A DNA stretch of 18,773 nt, taken from positions 1 to 18,773 of the forward strand of contig JAZQRZ010000090.1 in NCBI GenBank assembly GCA_045629845.1. The letters run 5' to 3'. Shown here in pieces: positions 7,472-14,294 of this stretch. Position numbers and translations under genes: made by a program. Source of the DNA: UBA9715 sp045629845 (GTDB lineage: Bacteria; Actinomycetota; Coriobacteriia; Coriobacteriales; Eggerthellaceae). Below the pieces are notes generated by a model that was not told where the DNA came from, searched no databases, and worked only from the letters and a program-made list of their open reading frames with translations. Position 1 is the stretch's first letter; the number at the start of each line of letters is the position of its first letter.

Positions 7472-8101
7472 TTACTTCGTACCAAAAATGCGGTCACCTG
7501 CGTCGCCCAAGCCAGGAACAATGTAGCAGTCATCGTTCAGCTTTTCGTCGACAGCGGCAACATAGATGTCGATATCGGGGTGGCGTTCCTGCATGACTTT
7601 GATGCCTTCAGGTGCAGCAACCAAATTGATAAGACGAATGTTGGTGACACCGCGACTCTTCAAGCTGTCGATAGCATCGGCAGCGCTGCCGCCCGTGGCC
7701 AGCATGGGGTCAACCACGATGACGATGGAATTTTCAACCCCGTCTGGCATCTTGTAGTAGTACTCGACAGGCTTCTTGGTTACTTCGTCGCGATACAGAC
7801 CAATGTGACCAACGTGTGCGGTTGGCATCAGTTCAAGCAGACCGTCAACCATGCCGACGCCCGCACGCAGGATAGGCACGATAGTGATGAAATCTTCCTT
7901 CAACATAGGGAACGTGCCTTCGCAAATGGGTGTTTCTACAGTGACTGGAGCCGTTTTGAAGTTACGCGTAACTTCAAACCCCATAAGCAGAGAAATCTCG
8001 CGCAGCAGTGTACGAAAATCTTTTGAGTTGGTAGAACGACGACGCATGCGCGTTAACTTATCGGTAATCAGAGGATGATCAAGAACATGAACTTCGCTCA
8101 T
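7472..8101 (-). CDS. upp: Uracil phosphoribosyltransferase
   Basis: The 209-residue length is canonical for UPRTase, which makes UMP from uracil and PRPP in pyrimidine salvage. The PRPP loop 'DPMLATGGSA' is at ~131-140. The C-terminal uracil-binding segment 'YIVPGLGDAGDRIFGT' spans ~193-208, and the 'PILRAGVGM' block is at ~76-84. The start at 8101 has GGAAGG upstream on the minus strand (around 8111-8116). The gene diverges from the uracil permease across 77 bp and converges with the lytTR gene at a shared terminator. I saw no PyrR or riboswitch-type leader in the short spacer. Confidence 0.97.
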   Translation of the reverse strand: MSEVHVLDHPLITDKLTRMRRRSTNSKDFRTLLREISLLMGFEVTRNFKTAPVTVETPICEGTFPMLKEDFITIVPILRAGVGMVDGLLELMPTAHVGHIGLYRDEVTKKPVEYYYKMPDGVENSIVIVVDPMLATGGSAADAIDSLKSRGVTNIRLINLVAAPEGIKVMQERHPDIDIYVAAVDEKLNDDCYIVPGLGDAGDRIFGTK

Positions 8102-8120
8102 TATTAATTCCTTCCATCGA

Positions 8121-8142
8121 ATAATGCTTTGTACATTATAAT
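8121..8142. promoter_or_regulatory. Divergent upp/uraA promoter region
   Basis: ATTATAAT at 8135-8142 is a self-complementary octamer that contains TATAAT on both strands (8137-8142 on plus, 8135-8140 on minus). A second minus-strand option is CATTAT (8121-8126). No clear -35 was found on either strand, so the exact promoters are uncertain. Confidence 0.4.
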
Positions 8143-8178
8143 CATCCGCGGACTAAGCAGGCTCGAAAGGAGAACAAA

Positions 8179-9591
8179 GTGACAGAACAACAAGTCCCAA
8201 CCATGGGCTCAGCCGATACTCCCGATGCTGTATATGATGCACGTACGCTAGGCAAACCTAGAATGGTGCTGTTTGGATTGCAGCACATGTTTGCCATGTT
8301 TGGCGCTACTATTTTGGTGCCTGTGCTTACTGGCTTGTCGGTACAAGCTACTCTTTTGTTTGCGGGTATTGGTACTCTTTTGTTCCACTTCCTTTCGAAA
8401 GGTAAAGTACCTGCATTTCTTGGTTCGTCGTTTGCTTTTATCGCTGGTTATGCAGCCATCGCGCCGAACGGCGAAGCTGACCTTCTGCCGTATGCATGCT
8501 TAGGTGTTGCGTGTGCAGGTCTGCTGTATCTGCTGCTGTCGGCGTTGTTTAAGGTGTTCGGCGCCAACCGCGTTATGCGTTACTTCCCGCCAGTAGTAAC
8601 AGGCCCCATAGTTATTAGTATTGGTCTTATTCTTGCAAGCTCTGCAATTGCAAATTGTTCAACCAATTGGCTGATTGCTGTGATTGCTATTGTGGTCATC
8701 ATTGTATGTAACGTTTGGGGTCGCGGCATGATTAAGATTATCCCCATTTTGATGGGTGTTATCGTGTCGTACATTTGCGCAGCGTTGCTGGGCGAAGTTG
8801 ACTTCTCTGCTGTTGCTGATGCAGCTTGGATTGGTCTGCCTGTCATGTGGGATAACACGGTGTTCGGCCTGTTTACCAGTGGCAATATGGATTCGGGCTT
8901 GGCTATTACCGCTGTTATCACGATTATGCCGATTGCCTTGGCAACTATGATTGAGCACATTGGCGACATTTCTGCCATTAGCTCTACGTGCAATCGTAAC
9001 TACATTGCCGAACCGGGCCTGCATCGCACGCTGCTGGGCGACGGCTTGGCAACTATTATCGCTTCGCTGTTTGGTGCACCGGCCAACACGACGTACGGCG
9101 AAAACACGGGCGTGCTGGCTCTGACGAAGGTTTTTGACCCGCGCGTGGTGCGCATTGCAGCAATCTTCGCCATCCTGTTTTCCTTCTGCCCAAAGTTTGC
9201 GGCAGTTATCGGCGCAATGCCTGCCAGCGTTATCGGTGGCGTGTCGCTGATTCTGTATGGCATGATTTCGGCTGTGGGTGTTCGTAATCTTATCGAGAAC
9301 CATGTTGACTTTACCATCAGCCGCAACATTCTGATTGCTGCAGTTGTTCTGGTGCTGTCGATTGGTATTGCGTACAGCACTGCGGGTGCCATTGTCATTC
9401 TGGTTGGTGACGTAACTATCGCGCTGTCGGGTTTGGCAGTGGGTTCGCTTGTGGGCATTGTTCTGAATATTATCTTGCCTGGTAAGGATACGATTGTTCA
9501 TGTGGCCGAGCCTGCAACAAGCGATAACATGCCGCTTTCGGGGCCAGGCTCTATTGACTTGGATGCTGAAGCGGATTCCGCTGAACAATAA
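8179..9591 (+). CDS. uraA: Uracil permease, NCS2 family
   Basis: This 470-residue protein has about 14 hydrophobic segments and would be a proton-coupled uracil importer of the inner membrane. NCS2 landmarks are clear: 'MIEHIGDI' (E259) and 'NTTYGENTGVLALT' (E308), two Glu spaced 49 residues apart as in E. coli UraA (E241/E290, from memory), plus 'GGVSLILYGMI' (~353-363). The position of UraA His245 is Asp263 here. GTG 8179 follows AAAGGAG (8166-8172) with 6-nt spacing. The N-terminal ~25 and C-terminal ~35 residues are hydrophilic. Being divergent from upp makes uracil the likely substrate; xanthine or uric acid specificity is less likely. Confidence 0.93.
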   Translation: MTEQQVPTMGSADTPDAVYDARTLGKPRMVLFGLQHMFAMFGATILVPVLTGLSVQATLLFAGIGTLLFHFLSKGKVPAFLGSSFAFIAGYAAIAPNGEADLLPYACLGVACAGLLYLLLSALFKVFGANRVMRYFPPVVTGPIVISIGLILASSAIANCSTNWLIAVIAIVVIIVCNVWGRGMIKIIPILMGVIVSYICAALLGEVDFSAVADAAWIGLPVMWDNTVFGLFTSGNMDSGLAITAVITIMPIALATMIEHIGDISAISSTCNRNYIAEPGLHRTLLGDGLATIIASLFGAPANTTYGENTGVLALTKVFDPRVVRIAAIFAILFSFCPKFAAVIGAMPASVIGGVSLILYGMISAVGVRNLIENHVDFTISRNILIAAVVLVLSIGIAYSTAGAIVILVGDVTIALSGLAVGSLVGIVLNIILPGKDTIVHVAEPATSDNMPLSGPGSIDLDAEADSAEQ

Positions 9592-9617
9592 GCATTCTTC
9601 GAAGCTAAAACGAACCG

Positions 9618-9654
9618 AATGCGCTCCCGAGGTTTTCTCGGGGGCGCATTTTTC
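9618..9654 (+). terminator. Intrinsic terminator of uraA
   Basis: A 14-bp stem (9618-9631 with 9637-9650, one T-G wobble) with a GTTTT loop is followed by TTTC. It begins 26 bp after the uraA stop. The 200-bp stretch after it (9655-9856) is AT-rich and holds a 12-bp palindrome (9716-9727); I see no gene there. Confidence 0.9.
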
Positions 9655-9856
9655 TTGGAAGCGTTGGCTTTCTTATTGCGTATATCAGCGAATATTACGT
9701 GTCGGTAAAGGATGCAAAAATATTTTTTCGCAAAGACTAGAATGAATGAGCTGAGCAGGGTTTCTTAGCAGTAATAACAAACACATGGTAATAGCGTTAA
9801 ATCATCTGGGATGTTGAGCGGCATTTCGTGCAGTGCGAATGTCGAAGGGGATTGCG

Positions 9857-10660
9857 TTGAACATTCTTGCGATAGATAGCAAGCCAGATCAGCTCGATGC
9901 GCTCGAGCGGGCTATTCGTGCGGTCGAGCCCGATGCGGAGCTTACTTCATTCCTTGATGCTGAAACAGCACTAGATTGGCCAGGGCTCGCAGGTGTGCAG
10001 GTAGCATTTCTAGAAGCAAAGCTGGTTGGGCTTGATGGTGTTTCTTTCGCGCGTGAATTACAGAAGCAAAACCCAAGCGTGAACATCGTCTTTGTATCGG
10101 GGCATTCGCTGTTTATGCGTGAAGCATTTGATTTACATGCGTCAGGCTTCATCGTAAAGCCCGTTAGCGCCGAACGTATTCGTTTTGAATTAGATAGCTT
10201 GCGTTTTCCGTTAGTCCGCTCTTCGGCGGCGCCATCGCAAGTAAGTTCTCCGTTACTGTATGCGCGCTGCTTTGGGAATTTTGAAGCGTATGCAGCCGGA
10301 AAGCCTTTGGTTTGTAGAAGTTTGCAAGCAATTGAACTGTTGGCATACTTAATTGATAGGCGTGGAACGTACTGTCATGTGAAGGATGTCGAGGCAGCAT
10401 TGTGGGAAGGGAAGCCTTATACGGCTGCTCGCATGTCGCAGGTGCGCAATCTTGTCGCAAGCTTGTCGCGTTGCTTGAATGAAGCTGGCTGCGAAGATGT
10501 CTTGTTGCGTCAGTATGGCCACATTGGGTTAGATACGCGTTTGGTTTCGTGTGATTACTGGGATTACCTGGACGGAAAGCCTGGTGCTAGTGGTCTATTC
10601 CATGGCGAATATATGACTCAGTATCCTTGGGCTGAACATACTCTGAGCAATTTGTCTTAG
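9857..10660 (+). CDS. Response regulator-like SARP/winged-helix regulator, acceptor Asp replaced by Glu
   Basis: This 267-residue protein has a REC-like N-terminal domain (~1-117) and a winged-helix output domain (~136-232; 'CFGNFEAYAAGKPL', 'AIELLAYLIDRRGTY') like the DNA-binding domain of SARP/OmpR-type regulators. Conserved REC positions are D7, S81 ('FVSGHS') and K101 ('IVKPVS'). The expected phospho-acceptor Asp is E53 ('VAFLEAKL'), and the second acidic residue of the usual DD pair is Ser8. It therefore probably acts without phosphorylation, perhaps as a constitutively active-like form. TTG 9857 is preferred because GAAGGGG (9844-9850) is well spaced and the protein then begins right at the REC strand (MNILAID). 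In-frame GTG 9833 and ATG 9839 are alternatives. It precedes the large surface protein, a plausible target. Confidence 0.8.
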   Translation: MNILAIDSKPDQLDALERAIRAVEPDAELTSFLDAETALDWPGLAGVQVAFLEAKLVGLDGVSFARELQKQNPSVNIVFVSGHSLFMREAFDLHASGFIVKPVSAERIRFELDSLRFPLVRSSAAPSQVSSPLLYARCFGNFEAYAAGKPLVCRSLQAIELLAYLIDRRGTYCHVKDVEAALWEGKPYTAARMSQVRNLVASLSRCLNEAGCEDVLLRQYGHIGLDTRLVSCDYWDYLDGKPGASGLFHGEYMTQYPWAEHTLSNLS

Positions 10661-10699
10661 CATAGAAAAGAGTCGGAGTCTATTCGGCATTTTCTAGCA

Positions 10700-10722
10700 G
10701 GTCAACTAGGTAACTGTTGACC
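10700..10722. promoter_or_regulatory. Inverted repeat, possible operator
   Basis: GGTCAAC (10700-10706) and GTTGACC (10716-10722) are perfect 7-bp arms with a 9-bp spacer, giving a 16-bp centre-to-centre distance suited to a dimeric DNA-binding protein. It lies about 105 bp upstream of the surface protein start. The right arm also contains TTGACC, a -35-like hexamer, though I found no -10 at the right distance. Confidence 0.4.
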
Positions 10723-10751
10723 AACAATACCCGCAATTCAATTGTCTAATT

Positions 10752-10778
10752 CCACGAAAACAGATACGTTTATCGTGG
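10752..10778. promoter_or_regulatory. Second inverted repeat upstream of the surface protein
   Basis: CCACGA (10752-10757) and TCGTGG (10773-10778) form 6-bp arms around an AT-rich spacer, with partial extra pairing inside. It could be an operator or an mRNA hairpin in the leader. Confidence 0.3.
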
Positions 10779-10826
10779 GTATGTCTCGCATTATGTACTG
10801 CGTACAAGAGGTGAACGCTGAAGCTC

Positions 10827-13800
10827 ATGGCAGTGTGGCTTAACAAACAGGCTAATGCGCAGGTGAATGGGCTAGATCAAGCTTCTAGCTCCGTGGCTTC
10901 CATGCGCCGAAATCAGGCTTTTTATGGCCTGTTGATGTTGGTTGTGGCTGCAGTTGCCTTGTATGTCAGTATTGCATGCTTCTCGCATGGCGCTTTTGCT
11001 GATGATGGTGCTATAAGCGAAGGTGAAGACCTTATCGTTTCTGAACTTTCAAGCAATCAGGTGCAAGCCGACGATTCGCTTCCTGGCCCCAGCAAGTCGG
11101 GTACGTTCGAGTCGAATGAAAACTGCTGGTGGGCTTACTTCGAACAGGAAGGTAAGCTGGAATACTGGAATCCCGATGCCAACAATGGCGTGGGTGGCAT
11201 TAGCGTTATGCGCTGTTCGGCAGGCACCTTGGCCTTTGGTGCCAATGATGGTGAAAACAAGACGGTAACCGAGCAAGCGTCGTATACGCGCAGCGGAAGC
11301 TACTATCGCTGGAACGGCAGTGCGTTGCCGTGGATTGCTAATGGGGTGCATCCATCCGAGATTACAGCCGTTATCGGCTTGAGTGGTATTAAACCTGTCA
11401 ATCTGGTTTCGCGTGATCAATCAGCGCTTATGGGTGCTAGTACCAGTTGGTTTGGCGGGGGGAACCTGGTTGATGATAAGGGTCTTGCGTTCCACGCTAA
11501 CCTTGCAAGCTTTGACGGGCGCGGAATTGATGTTTCGGGCTGCGACAGTTTGGCAGGTCTGCTTCTGAATGCAGGAAACAATCTTGGTCCCGGTCAAACC
11601 ATGTTAGTAAATGTTGATGGTTGGGATACCTCGCGTGTTAGCAACTTCGCTTATGCGTTCTATGGGTGCAGCAAGTTGGCGACGCTGGATATTAGCGACT
11701 GGAACATGTTGAAAGTGACAGCTTCGGTCAATGCCACAGGTATGCTGGATGGCTGCTCGTCGCTGACGACGCTTTCGTTGGGGCGTAATACGGTGCTTGG
11801 CGATTGTGGTCTTAGCAATTCTGCAGGTCGAACGGCTATGGATACAGGTGTTTGGGTTAGCAATGCGCGCGACAAATGGTTTGGCAACTCGGCTAATCTT
11901 ACTGCGCGCCATATGACAGCATCTGCGTCGGTGTCAGTCGTGTATTCAGGCGCGGTTACGTATACGTGGGATCCAAATATCAAGGGCGGGGCTTTTGCTT
12001 CGAACTTGAACTGCTGGTGGCGCTATTTCGAGCAAGCTGGCACGCTGGAGTATTGGGACCCCGCTGCTGATGGGGGTCAGGGTGCATTCGTTACGATGAC
12101 CTGCGATGCAGGTACGCTTGCTTTTGGAGCTGGCTCAAAGGCAGCTAAAGCGGTAACCGAATACGCAAGCTATTCTGGTAGTGGAAGCACTGCTCAGTGG
12201 AATGGGAGCTCGCTGCCTTGGATTGCAGCGGGTGTAACGCCTTCCAATATCACAACAGTGATAGGCTTAGGCGCCATTCAGCCGACCAACATGGTTTGGC
12301 TGCGTCAGACTGCGGAAGCAAATGCGAGTGCCAGTTGGTTCGGCGGTGCTAGTGCAACTACTTACGATGATGTTGCTTTCCATGGAAACTTGCAGCGTGT
12401 TGACCTTGGTGCTGTTGATATGTCTGGCTGCACAAGTTTGTCGGGTCTGTTGTTGAATGCAGGAAATAATCTTGAAGAGGGTACGACCTTAACGATTGAT
12501 ACTTCTGAATGGAATGTGTCCCAAATTCAGGACTTCTCATATCTCTTCTATGGTTGTATGAATTTGACCTTGCTTGATATTAGCGCTTGGGATTTGTCAG
12601 CAATTGCCGAGGGCTCCAAGCTTACGGGCATGCTGGGCAATTGTTCGGCACTTAAAGAATTGAAGGTGCAGCAAAACACTGTTCTTGCGGGTAGCGGGCT
12701 TACAACGCCGACGGTTTACAGTGGGCTTTGGTACCCCGAGGGCGGCGGTGCAGACTCAAGTAAGGGCTTTACAACAGATCAGCTGGTTGCAGCGTACCCG
12801 CTGGGTGGCAGCGGTCAAAAGGCAACGTCCTGGAAGTGGTACAAGACAGCAACTATTACTTATACGCATAGCGGTAATGGTTGGGTAAGTGATACCGCAT
12901 CGGGTTCAGCTCAGGAGAGCTTCGATGATGTTCTTGAAACGTTGAGTGGTACAGCAAATGGTGCGTGGGCTACTGCTGAAGAGGGCTATCACGTTGTTGG
13001 ATGGCGTTGCAGTTTAACGGGTGATGCGTACGTAAACAAGAGTATTCACCTGACGCGTGCGGATGTTGATGCAGCAACTAAGCAGACAGGTGTTTATACT
13101 TCGGCTACTTTCACGGCTGTGATTGAGCCAAATTCTTATCGTATTGTTTATCACGAAAACGGTGGCAAGTGGAGCAATCCGATAGCAAATCAGAGCGTTG
13201 ATTACGGTACATCAGTGAATTTGGTCTCTGGCGTTAATCGTATTTCGCGTGAGAATTACAACTTGACTGGCTGGAATACTGCAGCTGATGGTTCGGGGAC
13301 TTCCTATGCCGATGGTCAAGAAGTCACGAATCTGACGACCGAAAACTATGGCGACAGGGCAACACCTTACGGTGAAATTCATTTGTATGCACAGTGGACC
13401 GCTGTTCCTATTATTGAGCCTGATCCAGGGCCCGAACCTGACCCGACTCCTGACCCGGAGCCAACGCCTGATCCAGAGCCAACGCCCGACCCAGAGCCAA
13501 CGCCTGAGCCAGAGCCAACGCCCGAACCTGACCCGACTCCTGCTCCTGCACCTGAGCCCGAGCCGACTCCTGCTCCTGCCCCTGTTGAAGAATACTATGA
13601 GGAGCCCGAGCCGACTCCTGCTCCAACACCGACTCCTGACCCAGAGCCAACGCCTGCGGTAACCGAACCAACAACGAACGATCAGGATAAGAAGGACGAA
13701 GAAAAGAAGGATAGTGAATCAGATAAGCCAGCTATGGAAGTAAAGCCTGTTTCTTCGCAGCCTATTGTGACGCAGACAAGCTCTGGAGGGGGAGGTTCAG

Positions 13801-14168
13801 GTAGTACGGTTGAATACTATTGGGGTGAATCAGCAAATGGTGGCGCTGGTGGATCCGAGAACTTTGCCGAGGATTTTGCCGAAACGTTTTCTAACATGAC
13901 TACAACCGAAAAAGCTCGCGTGGTAGGCAATGCAGTAACTGCTTTGGCAGGCGTTTCGGTCGTTGCCAGTATGTTGGGCGCTGGTGTTTCGGTTGCTGCT
14001 GCAGCTGGTGCAGGTGTTGCTGGCATAGCGGGTACGGCTGGTGCAACGGGTGCAGCTGACTTGGCAGCAGAGTTGGCTGCAGAAAATGCTGTTACAGGTG
14101 GGGTTTTTGGAAAGCTGCGCAGAAGAAAGCAAGAAGACACTGAAGTAGTTGAAGAAGAACCCGAATAG
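10827..14168 (+). CDS. Large repeat-containing surface protein (BspA/InlB-like) with Pro-rich stalk
   Basis: This protein has 1113 residues. A long signal peptide or N-terminal anchor has Arg27-Arg28 followed by a hydrophobic core ~32-52 and a possible cleavage after 'GAFA'. Two divergent repeats follow, at ~92-378 and ~388-678. Each opens with 'NCWW-x-YFEQ-x-G-x-LEYW' and contains DUF285/BspA-like units ('FYGCSKLATLDISDW', 'FYGCMNLTLLDISAW'). Residues ~679-768 and ~769-861 are InlB_B/MucBP-like beta domains ending 'LYAQWT'. Residues ~865-947 are a Pro-Glu-Asp-Thr stalk. A Gly-rich spacer leads to an Ala/Gly hydrophobic segment (~1036-1076), a basic cluster at 1096-1101 and an acidic tail. 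There is no LPXTG, so anchoring is by the membrane. It is likely an adhesin; the ligand is unknown. The SD is weak (AGAGGTG, 10807-10813). Confidence 0.85.
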   Translation: MAVWLNKQANAQVNGLDQASSSVASMRRNQAFYGLLMLVVAAVALYVSIACFSHGAFADDGAISEGEDLIVSELSSNQVQADDSLPGPSKSGTFESNENCWWAYFEQEGKLEYWNPDANNGVGGISVMRCSAGTLAFGANDGENKTVTEQASYTRSGSYYRWNGSALPWIANGVHPSEITAVIGLSGIKPVNLVSRDQSALMGASTSWFGGGNLVDDKGLAFHANLASFDGRGIDVSGCDSLAGLLLNAGNNLGPGQTMLVNVDGWDTSRVSNFAYAFYGCSKLATLDISDWNMLKVTASVNATGMLDGCSSLTTLSLGRNTVLGDCGLSNSAGRTAMDTGVWVSNARDKWFGNSANLTARHMTASASVSVVYSGAVTYTWDPNIKGGAFASNLNCWWRYFEQAGTLEYWDPAADGGQGAFVTMTCDAGTLAFGAGSKAAKAVTEYASYSGSGSTAQWNGSSLPWIAAGVTPSNITTVIGLGAIQPTNMVWLRQTAEANASASWFGGASATTYDDVAFHGNLQRVDLGAVDMSGCTSLSGLLLNAGNNLEEGTTLTIDTSEWNVSQIQDFSYLFYGCMNLTLLDISAWDLSAIAEGSKLTGMLGNCSALKELKVQQNTVLAGSGLTTPTVYSGLWYPEGGGADSSKGFTTDQLVAAYPLGGSGQKATSWKWYKTATITYTHSGNGWVSDTASGSAQESFDDVLETLSGTANGAWATAEEGYHVVGWRCSLTGDAYVNKSIHLTRADVDAATKQTGVYTSATFTAVIEPNSYRIVYHENGGKWSNPIANQSVDYGTSVNLVSGVNRISRENYNLTGWNTAADGSGTSYADGQEVTNLTTENYGDRATPYGEIHLYAQWTAVPIIEPDPGPEPDPTPDPEPTPDPEPTPDPEPTPEPEPTPEPDPTPAPAPEPEPTPAPAPVEEYYEEPEPTPAPTPTPDPEPTPAVTEPTTNDQDKKDEEKKDSESDKPAMEVKPVSSQPIVTQTSSGGGGSGSTVEYYWGESANGGAGGSENFAEDFAETFSNMTTTEKARVVGNAVTALAGVSVVASMLGAGVSVAAAAGAGVAGIAGTAGATGAADLAAELAAENAVTGGVFGKLRRRKQEDTEVVEEEPE
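11100..12860 (+). repeat. Tandem ~290-residue coding repeat in the surface protein
   Basis: The segments coding for residues ~92-378 (11100-11960) and ~388-678 (11988-12860) encode homologous domains. Shared blocks include 'LEYW', 'AGTLAFGA', 'LPWIA', 'SWFGG', 'GLLLNAGNNL' and 'LDIS'. They are far apart in DNA identity, so the duplication is old. Confidence 0.85.
13455..13526 (+). repeat. 18-bp minisatellite in the Pro-rich stalk
   Basis: Four 18-bp units start at 13455, 13473, 13491 and 13509 (core CCAGAGCCAACGCC plus a variable Asp/Glu codon), coding for Pro-Glu-Pro-Thr-Pro-Asp/Glu. Flanking sequence to about 13665 is a degenerate continuation. Confidence 0.85.
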
Positions 14169-14197
14169 GGACAGCTAAAAGAAAGAAGTACTTTACT

Positions 14198-14275
14198 GGT
14201 TTGTCTTAAGTGTCAGTTGGTGTACATTGTTTCCGAAAAGGATAACAAACCGCAGCTGACTTGGAATGTTTTTTG
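14198..14275 (+). promoter_or_regulatory. Structured leader with two interleaved stems before the EAL gene
   Basis: Stem A is GGTTTGT (14198-14204) with ACAAACC (14245-14251), 7 bp. Stem B is GTCAGTTG (14212-14219) with CAGCTGAC (14253-14260), 8 bp with one wobble. Their order A-B-A'-B' allows a pseudoknot, or two mutually exclusive hairpins. T6 follows at about 14269-14275, so stem B could also act as a weak terminator. It does not match any riboswitch I recognise. Confidence 0.35.
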
Positions 14276-14294
14276 AAACGTTTGGAGTTGCGAT

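Noticed and set aside
8659..9588. 309-codon minus-strand frame opposite uraA, rich in Asn, His, Arg and Gln
   Set aside because: The composition is typical of an antisense reading of a membrane protein gene, and there is no SD or family match.
13411..13674. Minus-strand and alternate-frame repeats in the Pro-rich stalk
   Set aside because: They are low-complexity readings of the same minisatellite in other frames.
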